Source: Pseudomonadaceae bacterium SI-3 (GTDB lineage Bacteria; Pseudomonadota; Gammaproteobacteria; Pseudomonadales; Pseudomonadaceae). From it: a DNA stretch of 64,000 bases. The stretch lies in assembly GCA_004010935.1 (NCBI GenBank), contig CP026511.1:1364001-1428000 (forward strand), in the 5' to 3' direction. The stretch's first letter is position 1, and each line of letters opens with the position of its first letter. Below the pieces are notes generated by a model that made no database searches, was not told the origin of the DNA, and saw nothing but the letters and a program-made list of their open reading frames with translations. The translations under genes and the position numbers were made by a program. Of this stretch, positions 39,539 to 53,774 are shown in pieces.

Positions 39539-41902
39539 ATGAAACGTCTGCTGCTACCTGCGGTAATTTCCGCACTGATGATTGCCGAAGTTCACGCCGA
39601 GTCCTTCACTATTTCCGATATACGCGTTAACGGTCTGCAGCGTGTCTCTGCTGGCAGCGTCTTTGGCGCGTTGCCGCTAAACGTCGGCCAGGCAGCTGAC
39701 GACAGTCGCCTGGTCGATGCTACCCGCGCGCTGTTTCGTACCGGCTTTTTTGAAGACATCCGGCTCGGCCGTGAGGGCGATGTACTGGTCATCAACGTGG
39801 TCGAGCGCCCTTCAATCTCCGGCATCGAGATCGACGGCAACAAGGCGATCAAGACTGAAGACTTGCTTTCCGGCCTGCAGCAGTCGGGCCTGGCAGAAGG
39901 TGAAATCTTCCAGCGCGCCACGCTCGAGGGCGTGCGCAACGAGCTGCAGCGTCAATATGTTGCGCAGGGGCGCTACTCGGCTACGATCGAAACTGAGGTC
40001 GTCCCGCAGCCTCGCAACCGCGTCGCGCTGAAAATAGATATTAACGAAGGCTCCGTTGCGGCGATTAAGCACATCAACGTTGTCGGCAATTCCGTATTCC
40101 CCGACGAAGATCTCACCGATCTGTTCGAGCTGAAGACCAGCAACTGGTTGTCGTTCTTCCGCAACGACGACAAGTATGCCCGGGAGAAGCTTTCCGGTGA
40201 CCTTGAACGTCTGCGCTCTTATTACTTGGATCGCGGCTATATCAACATGGACATCACCTCTACTCAGGTGTCCATTACGCCGGACAAGAAAGACGTCTAC
40301 ATCACGGTAAATATCGCTGAAGGTGATCGTTACACCGTCAGCGACGTCAAGCTGAGCGGCGATTTGAAAGTGCCGCAGGAAGAGCTGCAATCTTTGCTGT
40401 TGGCGAAGGAGGGTCAGGTTTTCTCGCGCAAAGTCATGACCACTACCTCAGAGCTGATTACGCGTCGCTTGGGCAATGAGGGCTACACCTTCGCCAACGT
40501 CAATGGTGTGCCGGAAACCAACGACGAGAACAATACTGTCTCGATCACCTTCGTGGTCGATCCAGGCAAGCGCGCCTATGTCAATCGCATCAATTTCCGC
40601 GGCAATACCAAGACCGAAGACGAAGTGCTGCGCCGTGAGATGCGCCAGATGGAAGGGGGCTGGGCTTCGACTTATTTGATCGATCAATCCAAAACCCGTC
40701 TCGAAAGGTTGGGTTTCTTCAAAGAAGTGAACGTCGAAACGCCCCAGGTCCCGGGTACCGACGACCAGATCGACGTGAACTACAGTGTCGAAGAGCAGCC
40801 GTCTGGCTCGATCATGGCGAGCATTGGATTTGCGCAGAATGCGGGTCTGATTCTCGGCGGTTCAATCAGCCAGAACAACTTCCTGGGCACCGGTAACCGT
40901 GTCAGCCTCGGGTTGACCCGCAGCGAATACCAGTCGCGTTACAACTTCGGGTTCGTCGATCCCTACTGGACCGAAGACGGTGTCAGCCTCGGTTATAACG
41001 CCTTCTATCGAACCACCGATTACGACGAGTTGGACTACGACGTGTCTAGCTACTCGGTCGACAGCCTGGGCGGCGGTGTGAATATCGGCTATCCGATCAG
41101 CGAGACTTCGCGGTTGTCGTTTGGTCTATCCGCGCAACAGGACACGATTGATAGCGGACGGTACACGGTCGATGAAATTTTCGATTTTATCGAGCAAGAA
41201 GGCGACAGCTACCTCAACTTCAAGGCCTCAGTCGGTTGGTCTGAGTCGACGTTGAACCGCGGGGTTCTGGCAACTCGCGGACATTCGCAAAGCCTTTCTG
41301 TGGAAACCACCATTCCAGGCAGTGACCTGTCGTTCTATAAGCTCGATTACAACGCTCAACTGTTCGTGCCGGTTACCAAGACCTACACCATGAGGCTGCA
41401 TACGCAGTTGGGTTATGGGGATGCCTATGGCTCGACCTCACGGCTGCCGTTCTACGAGCACTACTATGCTGGTGGTTTCAACTCGGTTCGTGGCTTCGAA
41501 GACAGCAGTCTCGGTCCGCGCAGCACACCGAGCCTTGGCGAGCCTGTAACCGGGAATGAGGGCACCATTGCCGATCCTGATCAGGATGCGCTGCCATACG
41601 GTGGTAACGTGCTGATCCAGGGCGGAATGGAGCTGCTGTTTCCGATGCCGTTCGTCAAGGATCAGCGCTCGTTGCGCACCTCAGTGTTCTGGGACGTGGG
41701 TAACGTCTACGATACAAATTGCCCGTCGAGCTCGGCTAAGTGCAGCGACATCGATATCGGGGACATGGCCAGTTCGGTCGGTGTCGGTCTGACCTGGATC
41801 ACTGCCATGGGCCCGTTGAGTTTCAGTCTGGCGATGCCCGTAATGAAGCCGGACGAAGCAGATACCCAGGTCTTCCAGTTCTCGCTGGGCCAAACCTTTT
41901 AA
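39539..41902 (+). CDS. bamA: Outer-membrane protein assembly factor BamA
   Basis: A 787-residue Omp85 protein that inserts beta-barrels into the outer membrane. A signal peptide ends in HAES (cleavage after ~residue 20), five POTRA domains follow to about residue 420, then the 16-strand barrel with the VRGFEDSSLGPRS lid motif and the C-terminal signature ending FSLGQTF with terminal Phe. A TTG further upstream would lengthen the protein without giving a signal peptide, so the ATG at 39539 after AAAGGACTT is used. Confidence 0.98.
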   Translation: MKRLLLPAVISALMIAEVHAESFTISDIRVNGLQRVSAGSVFGALPLNVGQAADDSRLVDATRALFRTGFFEDIRLGREGDVLVINVVERPSISGIEIDGNKAIKTEDLLSGLQQSGLAEGEIFQRATLEGVRNELQRQYVAQGRYSATIETEVVPQPRNRVALKIDINEGSVAAIKHINVVGNSVFPDEDLTDLFELKTSNWLSFFRNDDKYAREKLSGDLERLRSYYLDRGYINMDITSTQVSITPDKKDVYITVNIAEGDRYTVSDVKLSGDLKVPQEELQSLLLAKEGQVFSRKVMTTTSELITRRLGNEGYTFANVNGVPETNDENNTVSITFVVDPGKRAYVNRINFRGNTKTEDEVLRREMRQMEGGWASTYLIDQSKTRLERLGFFKEVNVETPQVPGTDDQIDVNYSVEEQPSGSIMASIGFAQNAGLILGGSISQNNFLGTGNRVSLGLTRSEYQSRYNFGFVDPYWTEDGVSLGYNAFYRTTDYDELDYDVSSYSVDSLGGGVNIGYPISETSRLSFGLSAQQDTIDSGRYTVDEIFDFIEQEGDSYLNFKASVGWSESTLNRGVLATRGHSQSLSVETTIPGSDLSFYKLDYNAQLFVPVTKTYTMRLHTQLGYGDAYGSTSRLPFYEHYYAGGFNSVRGFEDSSLGPRSTPSLGEPVTGNEGTIADPDQDALPYGGNVLIQGGMELLFPMPFVKDQRSLRTSVFWDVGNVYDTNCPSSSAKCSDIDIGDMASSVGVGLTWITAMGPLSFSLAMPVMKPDEADTQVFQFSLGQTF

Positions 41903-41906
41903 TCAT

Positions 41907-41923
41907 CTGGAGCCCTGCTCCAG
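41907..41923 (+). other. Intercistronic hairpin between bamA and skp
   Basis: CTGGAGC-CCT-GCTCCAG is a perfect 7-bp stem 5 bp after the bamA stop. It lacks a T-run and may protect or process the polycistronic mRNA. Confidence 0.5.
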
Positions 41924-41949
41924 CGCATTCCTGAAGAGTGGTATATACC

Positions 41950-42453
41950 GTGCGTAAGTTGACCCAATTGCTTGTTATTGCCGCTGCTCTAGTGGCGACC
42001 CCCGCATTCGCCGAAATGAAAATAGCGGTGATGAATTATCAGATGGCTCTGCTCGAATCGGACGGAGCCAAACGCTACTCGGTCGACGCAGAGAAGAAGT
42101 TCGGCCCACAGCTGGAGAAGCTCAAAGGGCTGGAGAGCGACGCCAAGCGCATTCAGGACCGCCTGGGCAAAGACGGCGATAAGATGCAGCAGGCTGAGCG
42201 TGAGCGCCTTGAGCTTGAATTCAAGCAGAAGGCTCGCGACTTTCAGTTTCTTTCAAAGGAGCTGAACGAGTCTAAGGCCTCCGCCGATCGTGACATGCTC
42301 AAGCAGCTCAAGCCAAAGCTAGACAAGGCTGTCGAAGAAGTTATCAAGAAGGGCGATTTCGACTTGGTGTTGGAGCGCGGCGCGGTGGTGGATGTCAAGC
42401 CGCAGTACGACATCACCCGCCAGGTCATTGAGCGCATGAATCAGCTGCGCTGA
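41950..42453 (+). CDS. skp: Periplasmic chaperone Skp/OmpH
   Basis: A 167-residue periplasmic holdase for unfolded outer-membrane proteins. The signal peptide is [21 protein letters not shown] (cleaved after AFA), followed by [19 protein letters not shown] and long coiled-coil arms rich in Lys and Glu. I use the GTG at 41950, which gives the usual RKLTQ start; an upstream GTG at 41938 adds four residues. It overlaps lpxD by one base. Confidence 0.93.
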   Translation: MRKLTQLLVIAAALVATPAFAEMKIAVMNYQMALLESDGAKRYSVDAEKKFGPQLEKLKGLESDAKRIQDRLGKDGDKMQQAERERLELEFKQKARDFQFLSKELNESKASADRDMLKQLKPKLDKAVEEVIKKGDFDLVLERGAVVDVKPQYDITRQVIERMNQLR

Positions 42454-43511
42454 TGAGCGGAGTAGCCTATTCACTAGGTGATCTAGTCGAAAGACTAGGG
42501 GCCGAGCTGCGCGGCGATGGCTCGCTGCAAGTGTCCGGTCTGGCGACTTTGCAGGACGCCGGCCCTGAGCATTTGAGTTTCCTTGCCAACGCGCAGTACC
42601 GGAAATTTCTGCCCACGACGAGGGCTGGTGGTGTGCTGCTTACCGCCAAGGATGCCGAAGGCTACGCGGGTACCGCTTTGGTTGTCGCCAACCCCTATCT
42701 CGCCTATGCGCGTATCTCGCATTTGTTCGAGAGCCGGCCTCGAGCGTCCACCGGTATTCATCCCACCGCAGTAGTGGATCCCGGCGCTGTGGTTGATCCC
42801 TCAGCGCGCATCGGTGCTCAAGTGGTGATTGAATCAGGAGCCTGGGTTGGCCCCGATGTGGAGATCGGCGCCCAGTCCGTGATCGGCGCGCGAAGCCGCA
42901 TCGGCGCAGGGGGGCGACTCGCTGCTCGAGTCACTATTTGCCATGACGTGATCATTGGCGATCGCGTGGTCATTCAGCCCGGTGCGGTTATCGGTGGTGA
43001 GGGGTTCGGCTTCGCCAATGAACAAGGGAGTTGGGAGAAGATTGCTCAGCTAGGTGGTGTGCGTATTGGTAATGATGTCGAGATTGGCGCCAATACCACC
43101 ATCGACCGTGGTGCCATATCGGATACGGTTATAGGAAATGGCGTCAAGCTTGATAACCAGATCATGATCGCGCACAACGTACAGATCGGCGATAACACTG
43201 CCATGGCAGGGTGTTCCGGCATTTCCGGGAGCACCAAAATCGGTCGCAACTGTATGATCGCTGGCGGCGCCGGGCTGGTTGGGCATATCGAAGTCTGCGA
43301 TAACGTGTTCATAACCGGCATGACCATGGTCACCCGCTCGATCACCGAGCCGGGAAGTTATTCTTCGGGGACGGCCATGCAGACCGCCGCGGAATGGCGC
43401 AAAAGTGCTGCCCGGATTCGTCATCTCGACGACATGGCGCGCCGCCTGCAGCAAGTAGAAAAACGCCTGGCCTCCGTGACCCCGCGCGGGGATGCGTCTT
43501 CTGATGGCTGA
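42453..43511 (+). CDS. lpxD: UDP-3-O-acylglucosamine N-acyltransferase
   Basis: A 352-residue left-handed beta-helix acyltransferase adding the second 3-hydroxyacyl chain in lipid A synthesis. Hexapeptide repeats run from about residue 105 ([19 protein letters not shown]) to 300, with the catalytic His in [14 protein letters not shown], and a C-terminal helix trims the trimer. The ATG overlaps the skp stop (TGATG). Confidence 0.97.
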   Translation: MSGVAYSLGDLVERLGAELRGDGSLQVSGLATLQDAGPEHLSFLANAQYRKFLPTTRAGGVLLTAKDAEGYAGTALVVANPYLAYARISHLFESRPRASTGIHPTAVVDPGAVVDPSARIGAQVVIESGAWVGPDVEIGAQSVIGARSRIGAGGRLAARVTICHDVIIGDRVVIQPGAVIGGEGFGFANEQGSWEKIAQLGGVRIGNDVEIGANTTIDRGAISDTVIGNGVKLDNQIMIAHNVQIGDNTAMAGCSGISGSTKIGRNCMIAGGAGLVGHIEVCDNVFITGMTMVTRSITEPGSYSSGTAMQTAAEWRKSAARIRHLDDMARRLQQVEKRLASVTPRGDASSDG

Positions 43512-43611
43512 CCCCACCGTCTGATCGCTCCTGTCAGAAGGCATTTGCCAGCGGGTCGCGCAGCCATATGGCTGTGCAGACTCCCAATCTCCTTACGGGC
43601 TTTTTCTTCAT

Positions 43612-44052
43612 ATGATGGATATCAACGAGATACGCGAATACCTTCCCCACCGATACCCCTTTCTACTGGTTGACCGGGTGGTGGAGCTCGACACGGACGC
43701 CAAGCGTATTCGTGGCTACAAGAACGTCACCATCAACGAACCCTTCTTCAACGGTCACTTCCCGCAACATCCAATCATGCCGGGTGTATTGATCATTGAA
43801 GCGATGGCGCAAGCGGCAGGACTGCTTGGTTTCAAGATGATGGGTGCGAAGCCGGCCGATGGCACGCTTTACTTCTTCGTTGGCTCGGACAAGCTGCGCT
43901 TCCGTCAACCAGTCGTGCCGGGCGATCAGTTGACCCTCGAGGCATCTTTCATCAGCGCCAAGCGCGGGATCTGGAAGTTCGATTGCCGCGCCAGTGTTGA
44001 TGGTAAGCCGGTATGCTCGGCCGAAATCATTTGTGCGGAACAGAAGATATGA
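43612..44052 (+). CDS. fabZ: 3-hydroxyacyl-[acyl-carrier-protein] dehydratase FabZ
   Basis: A 146-residue hot-dog-fold dehydratase of fatty-acid synthesis. [17 protein letters not shown] opens the fold, and the catalytic His/Glu lie in [20 protein letters not shown]. It sits within the lpx cluster, where it balances fatty-acid flux against lipid A precursors. The stop overlaps the lpxA start (ATGA). Confidence 0.98.
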   Translation: MMDINEIREYLPHRYPFLLVDRVVELDTDAKRIRGYKNVTINEPFFNGHFPQHPIMPGVLIIEAMAQAAGLLGFKMMGAKPADGTLYFFVGSDKLRFRQPVVPGDQLTLEASFISAKRGIWKFDCRASVDGKPVCSAEIICAEQKI

Positions 44053-44825
44053 GTTTGGTCGACCCTCGCGCCATCGTCGACCCTGCGGCCCGGCTGGGGG
44101 ATAACGTTCAGGTCGGCCCATGGTCGATCATCGGCCCGGATGTCGAAATTGGCGAGGGAACAGTGATCGCGTCTCACGTGGTCATCAAAGGGCCGACCCG
44201 TATTGGCCGGCACAATCGAATCTTCCAGTTTTCTTCGGTGGGTGAAGACACGCCCGACCTCAAATACAAGGGCGAGCCCACGCGCCTTGTGATCGGTGAC
44301 CACAACGTGATCCGGGAGGGAGTAACCATTCACCGCGGCACTGTTCAGGATCGAGGCGAGACCACGCTCGGCAACCACAACCTGATCATGGCCTATGCCC
44401 ACATCGGTCATGACAGTGTGATCGCCAATCATTGCATCCTGGTCAACAACACGGCGCTGGCCGGTCATGTGCATGTTGGTGACTGGGCGATTCTGTCCGG
44501 ATACACGCTGGTGCACCAGTATTGCCACATCGGTGCGTACAGCTTCTCCGGCATGGGCACCGCAATAGGCAAGGACGTTCCTGCGTTTGTGACGGTATTC
44601 GGCAACCCGGCCGAGGCGCGCAGCATGAACTTCGAGGGCATGCGTCGCCGTGGTTTTACCGAAGAAACCATCCTAGCGCTGCGCAACGCCTACAAAGTCG
44701 TCTATCGCAAGGGGCTGACAGTCGAGGCTGCGCTCGCTGTGCTCGCCGGCGATGCCCAGGCCTTCCCAGAAGTAGCGCTCTTCCGAGACTCCATACAAGC
44801 CTCAAACCGCGGCATCACGCGCTGA
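44049..44825 (+). CDS. lpxA: UDP-N-acetylglucosamine acyltransferase
   Basis: A 258-residue hexapeptide-repeat acyltransferase catalysing the first step of lipid A synthesis. Repeats start at [19 protein letters not shown], the catalytic His is in [17 protein letters not shown], and the C-terminal helix part has [13 protein letters not shown]. The ATG at 44049 follows the start context used by the family; the open frame begins 12 codons earlier. Confidence 0.98.
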   Translation: MSLVDPRAIVDPAARLGDNVQVGPWSIIGPDVEIGEGTVIASHVVIKGPTRIGRHNRIFQFSSVGEDTPDLKYKGEPTRLVIGDHNVIREGVTIHRGTVQDRGETTLGNHNLIMAYAHIGHDSVIANHCILVNNTALAGHVHVGDWAILSGYTLVHQYCHIGAYSFSGMGTAIGKDVPAFVTVFGNPAEARSMNFEGMRRRGFTEETILALRNAYKVVYRKGLTVEAALAVLAGDAQAFPEVALFRDSIQASNRGITR

Positions 44826-44826
44826 T

Positions 44827-45960
44827 ATGTCCAGGCCGTTGACAGTTGCACTCGTGGCTGGCGAAGCGTCCGGCGACATCCTTGGTGCAGGTTTGATGCA
44901 GGCGCTCAAGGCGCAGCACGCGAACGTCGAATTCGTCGGTGTAGGCGGACCCCGAATGGAGGCGCAGGGCCTCGAATCCTATTTCCCGCAAGAGCGCCTG
45001 GCTGTGATGGGGCTGGTGGAGGTGCTCGGTCGCCTACCGGAGCTGCTGAGACGCCGCAAGCGTCTGCTCCAGACGTTGCTGGGTGTGCGCCCCGATGTGT
45101 TCATTGGCATCGATGCGCCGGATTTTAATCTGGACTTGGCGCTTAAGCTGCGGCGTGCGGGGATCAAGACTGTGCATTACGTCAGTCCGTCGGTCTGGGC
45201 ATGGCGACAGAAGCGCGTGCTGAAAATCCGAGACGCCTGCGATCTGATGCTTACGCTGTTTCCCTTCGAGGCGAAGTTTTACGACGCACACGAGGTGGCG
45301 GTGCGTTTTGTGGGCCACCCTCTGGCTGACACCATCCCGTTAGTCTCTGATCGAGCCGCGGCGCGGACAACATTGGGCCTGCCGCAGGAAGGGCTGATTG
45401 TGGCCCTGATGCCCGGCAGTCGGGGCGGCGAGGTCGGGCGTCTTGGTGAACTCTTCCTGGCTGCCGCTGACAGGCTACGCTCGATGCGGCCGGGAATCCG
45501 TTTCGTAGTGCCCTGTGCCAGTCCCGAGCGGCGTGCTCAACTGGAGCAGATGCTAATAGGGCGGGACCTTCCGTTGACACTGCTCGATGGCTGTTCCCAC
45601 GAGGCGTTGGCCGCCTGCAATGCGGTACTGATTGCTTCCGGCACCGCGACGCTCGAAGCCTTGCTGTACAAACGTCCCATGGTGGTGGCTTACAGCGTTT
45701 CGCCGCTGACGTTTCGAATTCTCAAGCGCCTGGTGAAGAGCCCCTACGTAGCCTTACCCAATTTGCTGGCTCAGCGCCTTCTGGTTCCGGAGTTGCTTCA
45801 GGATGCCGCGACTCCCGATGCAATGGCGCAGCTGTTGTCGCCATTGCTGGATAACGGTGACAGCCAGACCGAGGGCTTTGATGCCATTCACCGTACGCTG
45901 CGCTGCGATGCCTCGAGCCAGGCAGCCGATGCGGTGCTCGAACTGGTAGGCACGCGCTAA
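44827..45960 (+). CDS. lpxB: Lipid A disaccharide synthase
   Basis: A 377-residue glycosyltransferase (GT19) joining UDP-diacylglucosamine and lipid X. Family stretches are [54 protein letters not shown] and [13 protein letters not shown]. Its stop overlaps the rnhB start (TAATG). Confidence 0.98.
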   Translation: MSRPLTVALVAGEASGDILGAGLMQALKAQHANVEFVGVGGPRMEAQGLESYFPQERLAVMGLVEVLGRLPELLRRRKRLLQTLLGVRPDVFIGIDAPDFNLDLALKLRRAGIKTVHYVSPSVWAWRQKRVLKIRDACDLMLTLFPFEAKFYDAHEVAVRFVGHPLADTIPLVSDRAAARTTLGLPQEGLIVALMPGSRGGEVGRLGELFLAAADRLRSMRPGIRFVVPCASPERRAQLEQMLIGRDLPLTLLDGCSHEALAACNAVLIASGTATLEALLYKRPMVVAYSVSPLTFRILKRLVKSPYVALPNLLAQRLLVPELLQDAATPDAMAQLLSPLLDNGDSQTEGFDAIHRTLRCDASSQAADAVLELVGTR

Positions 45961-46619
45961 TGCAGATCGGGTTGGATTTCAATCTGGTAGAAGAGCTCGT
46001 TGCAGGCGTCGACGAGGTTGGCCGTGGGCCGCTGTGCGGGCCAGTGGTGACCGCGGCAGTGATTCTTGACCCATTGCGACCGATCAGGGGCCTGAACGAC
46101 TCGAAGAAGCTCACTGAGGCACGCCGCGAGGCGCTATTCAACGAGATCTGCGAGAAAGCGATCGCCTGGTGTATTGCCCGCGCCGAGGTGCATGAAATCG
46201 ATCAGCTGAACATCCTGCACGCCACTATGCTGGCGATGCAGAGGGCGGTTGAAGGGCTGAGCGTGACTCCTCGACTGGCCTTGATTGACGGCAATCGATG
46301 CCCTCAGCTTGCGGTGCCGAGCGCACCCGTCATACAGGGTGATGCTCAGGTGCCCGCCATTGCCGCTGCATCGATTCTGGCCAAGGTCAGCCGAGATCGC
46401 GAAATGTGTGCGCTGGACTTGTGTTATCCAGGCTATGGGCTTTCCGCACACAAGGGCTACCCGACGCCAAACCATCTCGAAGCCTTGCAACGGCTCGGTC
46501 CGACCATCATCCATCGCCGATCCTTCGCGCCAGTGCGCAACCTGCTGGAGCAACGCGGCGCGCTGGGCGGAAGCGTGATCATCGAAACGGTCGGCGCCCC
46601 TGCCAGCCTGCTGGGCTGA
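45960..46619 (+). CDS. rnhB: Ribonuclease HII
   Basis: A 219-residue endonuclease that removes ribonucleotides from DNA duplexes. It has the active site [15 protein letters not shown] (Asp-Glu), the Asp in LIDGNRCP, and [14 protein letters not shown]. The ATG overlaps the lpxB stop. The product works alongside dnaE in genome maintenance. Confidence 0.97.
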   Translation: MQIGLDFNLVEELVAGVDEVGRGPLCGPVVTAAVILDPLRPIRGLNDSKKLTEARREALFNEICEKAIAWCIARAEVHEIDQLNILHATMLAMQRAVEGLSVTPRLALIDGNRCPQLAVPSAPVIQGDAQVPAIAAASILAKVSRDREMCALDLCYPGYGLSAHKGYPTPNHLEALQRLGPTIIHRRSFAPVRNLLEQRGALGGSVIIETVGAPASLLG

Positions 46620-46755
46620 ATTTCCGCCCGGAGCATCTTGCAGCCTATCGAGGCCTACGTTCCGCTGATCCATAACAGGCCAAACACCGTCTTAATCGGC
46701 TTCGGCTTTCCGGTACAATTCGCGGCTTGTCGTTTCGCCAGTCCAAGGTTGGTTC

Positions 46756-50277
<3,522 letters not shown>

Positions 50278-50463
50278 CAGGACTAGCCGAGTGGTGCACC
50301 ATTGCTGGTGCGAGCCCCATTCGACGTCCTGAACCGGCCCGGTCCTGGATCGGGTCATGTTTGCGAACATTTTGTTCGACCTGAATGCGTCCGTCCCGTA
50401 AGGTATGGCGCAAAAAACGGAACAGCTCCCGGCCGCCTGGCCGTCGACGCATGACGGATGCCT

Positions 50464-51414
50464 ATGAACCCGAATTTTCTCGATTTCGAACAGCCGATCG
50501 CCGACCTGCAAGCCAAGATCGAAGAATTGCGCCTGGTTGGTAACGACAACTCGCTGAACATTGGCGATGAGATTGCCCGCCTGCAGGACAAGAGCGAGTC
50601 GCTCACCGAGAGCATCTTCGGCAATCTCACCAGTTGGCAGATCGCTCGCCTGGCTCGACACCCGCAGCGCCCCTACACGCTGGATTACATCAACCATCTG
50701 TTTACGGAATTCGAAGAGCTGCATGGCGACCGCCATTTCTCCGATGATGCCGCGATCGTTGGCGGGACGGCTCGACTGAACGGCGAACCGGTGATGATCA
50801 TCGGCCACCAGAAGGGCCGTGAAGTCCGCGAAAAGGTCCGCCGTAACTTTGGTATGCCGCGTCCAGAAGGCTATCGCAAGGCGTGCCGCCTGATGGAGAT
50901 GGCCGAACGCTTCAAGATGCCGATCCTGACCTTCATTGACACGCCGGGCGCCTATCCGGGTATCGACGCTGAAGAGCGCAACCAGAGCGAAGCGATCGCC
51001 TGGAACCTGCGGGTCATGGCACGGCTTAAGACACCCATCATCGCTACCGTGATCGGCGAGGGTGGTTCTGGAGGTGCGCTGGCCATCGGCGTCTGCGATC
51101 AGCTGAACATGCTGCAGTACTCGACCTATGCGGTCATCTCGCCGGAAGGTTGCGCCTCAATCCTGTGGCGTACCGCTGACAAGGCGCCGGAAGCTGCTGA
51201 GGCCATGGGTGTCACCGCCGAGCGTCTGAAGAATCTGGGTATCGTCGACAAGGTGATCTCCGAACCGCTGGGCGGTGCCCATCGCAACCCGGCCGTCACT
51301 GCCGCGTCGCTGCGCGAAGAGCTCACCACCCAGCTCGAAATGCTCAAGGGGTTCGACACCGAAGCCTTGCTGAAGCGGCGTTACGAGCGCCTGATGAGCT
51401 ACGGCATCGCCTGA
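50464..51414 (+). CDS. accA: Acetyl-CoA carboxylase carboxyltransferase subunit alpha
   Basis: A 316-residue crotonase-fold subunit of acetyl-CoA carboxylase, the committed step of fatty-acid synthesis. [20 protein letters not shown] is the family start at the ATG 50464; an ATG six bases earlier is less likely. [15 protein letters not shown] is the oxyanion segment. A long perfect terminator follows, ending the conserved block. Confidence 0.97.
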   Translation: MNPNFLDFEQPIADLQAKIEELRLVGNDNSLNIGDEIARLQDKSESLTESIFGNLTSWQIARLARHPQRPYTLDYINHLFTEFEELHGDRHFSDDAAIVGGTARLNGEPVMIIGHQKGREVREKVRRNFGMPRPEGYRKACRLMEMAERFKMPILTFIDTPGAYPGIDAEERNQSEAIAWNLRVMARLKTPIIATVIGEGGSGGALAIGVCDQLNMLQYSTYAVISPEGCASILWRTADKAPEAAEAMGVTAERLKNLGIVDKVISEPLGGAHRNPAVTAASLREELTTQLEMLKGFDTEALLKRRYERLMSYGIA

Positions 51415-51501
51415 TAGCGGACGATGGCGCTGCACCGCGCGTCGGTCATGCAGTGCCTTTCTCTACCGGCCGTGTGAAACGGGCCGGTATCGGCAGCAGG
51501 C

Positions 51502-51543
51502 AAAGCAAACGCCCCGAATGAAGTTCGGGGCGTTTGCTTTTGT
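51502..51543 (+). terminator. Strong terminator after accA
   Basis: AAAGCAAACGCCCCGAA and TTCGGGGCGTTTGCTTT are perfect 17-bp complements around a 5-nt TGAAG loop, 88 bp after accA. It could act on both strands. Confidence 0.9.
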
Positions 51544-51676
51544 GCCGTATGAAAACCATGGGGTGCGCCGGCTGCCGCACAAAAAAGCGGATATTCCGGC
51601 TTCATCGCAGGCTTCGGAGCGGGCGCCTTGGGAGCACCCGCACACTATGCGCAGGCGAGCACAGCGGCTCGACCTT

Positions 51677-52456
51677 TCATGTTGTCCCTAGCTCCTGGGA
51701 GATCAAATCGGCGCTGAGCAGCACCTGCTGGCGAAAGCGCTCCTGGGCCTGCGGGTCGTCCATGACCGCTTCCGGCCCGGACAGGTTGATGGCCGCGACC
51801 ACCTCGCCAAGGTGATTGCGAATGCCGCAGGCGATCGCCGTGGAATAGTCGGAGCGGTGCAGCACCCAGCCACGCTCGCGGCCCTCGTGGATCAGTTGCT
51901 GCAGCTCCGGTAGCGTCTTCGGTGCCGGCGGCGGGTAATCGTCCAGGCGAGCGTGCCGGTACAAGTTTCCGAGCGCCTCCTCTGGCAGCGCGGTCAGCAG
52001 GATGCGGCCCATGGCGCTGCAATGGCATGGAATCCGGGTGCCGATCAGAATGTTCACTGACAGCCGCTGAGCGGCGAAGGCTCGATAGATGTAGAGGCTG
52101 TCGGTGTGCTCGCGAATAGTCAGATGGCAGGACAGCGAGGTCCGGTCGCGCAGGCCGTTGAGGTGCGGCAGGGCGATGTCCACCAGGTCACGGCTGGCCA
52201 GGTAGCTGAAGCCGTCGGAAACCACCTGTGGGCCCAGCTCGTAGGTGTTCTTGGCGACCTTGCGAAGATAGCCCATCTCAACCAGCGTATGGACGATTCG
52301 GTAGATCGCCGAAACGCTCAAACCCAGGCGCTCGGCTATTTCCGCCATCGTCAGGGTGCGCTGGCTGGCACCGAACATCTGCAGGATGTATAGGCCCCGT
52401 TGCAGGGCGGGAACGCGGTAATCGTTCTCCCGCTCTGCCGGCTCGCTGGTGTTCAT
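51677..52456 (-). CDS. IclR-family transcriptional regulator
   Basis: A 259-residue regulator with an N-terminal winged helix (RGLYILQMFGASQRTLTMAE, then IAERLGLSVSAIYRIVHTL) and an IclR effector domain (SCHLTIREHTDSLYIYRAF, IPCHCSAMGRILL). Its ATG overlaps the stop of the upstream gamma-subunit-like gene (ATGA), so it was probably co-transcribed with the sarcosine-oxidase-like genes and likely controls one-carbon/methylamine catabolism. It is the only intact member of that group here. Confidence 0.87.
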   Translation of the reverse strand: MNTSEPAERENDYRVPALQRGLYILQMFGASQRTLTMAEIAERLGLSVSAIYRIVHTLVEMGYLRKVAKNTYELGPQVVSDGFSYLASRDLVDIALPHLNGLRDRTSLSCHLTIREHTDSLYIYRAFAAQRLSVNILIGTRIPCHCSAMGRILLTALPEEALGNLYRHARLDDYPPPAPKTLPELQQLIHEGRERGWVLHRSDYSTAIACGIRNHLGEVVAAINLSGPEAVMDDPQAQERFRQQVLLSADLISQELGTT

Positions 52457-53139
52457 GGTTTGAGCAGTGAATCGATGCCCACCGGCTGACCACCGAATTC
52501 GGCCATCGCATCGAGCAGGGCGTCCCAGAAATAGCTCGCCGAGGCGCGGTCGCAGAGAATATGCAGGGCCGGCAGTTCGGCTATCGGCGCATTGATAACG
52601 ATCACGCTGATCCGTGCCGCCGAGGTTTGTGCCACCGAGCCTGGTGCGAACGCCTGCGGCCGCAGATCCACGCCACAGAGTTTGGCCATCACCTCGCTGA
52701 CATGGGCGCCGGTGAGCAGCAGCCAGGCATGACTATCCTGGCGCGGCAGCAGGTAGTTGACCTGGTCGCTGAGCTGCCAGTCGGTTTCTTCCTGCGCGAC
52801 CCGCACCCCGGCATCACCCAGGCTGCCCAGCAAGAGTTATTCAGTCTTTGAAAGGCGCGCGACCAGGCCGCCGTCCGGCTGCGCTATGGCCTGGTTCGGC
52901 CGCTCGGGCAGCTGGTAGCCACGGGCGCGGAGGTAAGCGGCGGCATCGCTGCCACGAAAGCCCGCGCGCGCCAGGTTGCACAGGTCGATCAGGCCGCAGC
53001 GTTGCCGCTGCGCCCGTTCGTCGTTGCCGCTGAAGCACGCGACCACGGTGGTTTCGCCGAGCTGGCGCAGCTGGGCGCCGGCGTGCTTGCGATACAGTGG
53101 GCTGCGCTCGCTGAACGGCTCTGCTTGCAGGTTGACCAT
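52453..53139 (-). pseudogene. Sarcosine oxidase gamma-subunit-like gene, broken by an in-frame stop
   Basis: Read on the minus strand, the gene runs from the ATG at 53139 (MVNLQAEPFSERSPLYRKH) to a TAA at 52837-52839, after ARLSKTE. The same frame continues (LLLGSLGDAGVRVAQEETDW) to the true end at 52453. Together this makes one ~228-residue YgfZ/GcvT-fold protein of the SoxG type. The single TAA looks like a nonsense mutation and not a gene border, since no frame change is involved. The downstream piece could reinitiate only at a TTG. The partner alpha subunit upstream is rearranged, so the whole complex is likely non-functional. Confidence 0.75.
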
Positions 53140-53141
53140 GA

Positions 53142-53571
53142 TCAAAGCTCCTGACGCTGGGTATCGGGATCGAAGAAGGGCAGCGTGACTACCGTGGCGT
53201 GAACGACTTCGCCACCTTCCACACGGATCGGAATCTGCGATCCCGGCGTGCTCTGGTCGGCGCCAGCATAGGCGAGCCCGATGATCTGTCCGAGGGTCTG
53301 CGAATACTCGCAAGAGGTGACGTTGCCGCTGATGTCCGCACCGCGCAGCACCAGATGGCCCTCCAGCGGCTTGCTGGCGACCGCCGGCAGGGTGAAGCCC
53401 ACCAGCTTGCGCTTGGGCGGCTGCGCCTCAAGGATCTCCAGTGAACGCTTGCCGACAAAGAACGGTTTGCTGCGGGCGATTGCCCACCCCATGTCGATCT
53501 CGGCCGGATGCGTCATGCCGTCGGTGTCCTGGCTGATGATCACGGCCTGATTGATGTATCCACCCTCGGTG
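53142..53571 (-). pseudogene. Sarcosine oxidase alpha-subunit-like gene, C-terminal fragment
   Basis: The minus-strand reading frame ending at 53142 encodes about 143 residues typical of the GcvT-like C-terminus of heterotetrameric sarcosine oxidase alpha subunits: YINQAVIISQDTDGMTHPAE, MGWAIARSKPFFVGKRSLEI, VSCEY-like and VVTLPFFDPDTQRQEL segments. Upstream of about 53571 the frame loses similarity and turns into the antisense of another piece of the same gene, so the 5' part is missing. The stop is 2 bp before the gamma-like gene start. Confidence 0.75.
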
Positions 53572-53774
53572 GCCTCGACGTGCGCGGCGCGGATGCCGCC
53601 GAATTTCTCAACCGACTCTACACCTTCGCCTTCTCCAGGCAGCCGGTGGGGCGCTCGCGTTACGCTCTGATGACCGATGAGCAAGGCGTGGTAATCGACG
53701 ACGGCGTCTGTGCGCGCTTTGCAGACAACCACTTCTATGCCACCGCTACCACCAGCGGCGTCGACCGTATCTAG
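53542..53774 (+). pseudogene. Inverted internal fragment of the sarcosine-oxidase-alpha-like gene
   Basis: On the plus strand about 77 codons read GLIDVSTLGGLDVRGADAAE, then FLNRLYTFAF, PVGRSRYALMTDEQGVVIDD and FYATATTSGVDRI before a TAG. This is the start of the GcvT-like domain of the same alpha subunit, on the strand opposite the C-terminal fragment and overlapping it by about 30 bp. The TAG lies where an aromatic codon (TAT/TAC) is normally expected, so it was probably created by the junction. Confidence 0.7.
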
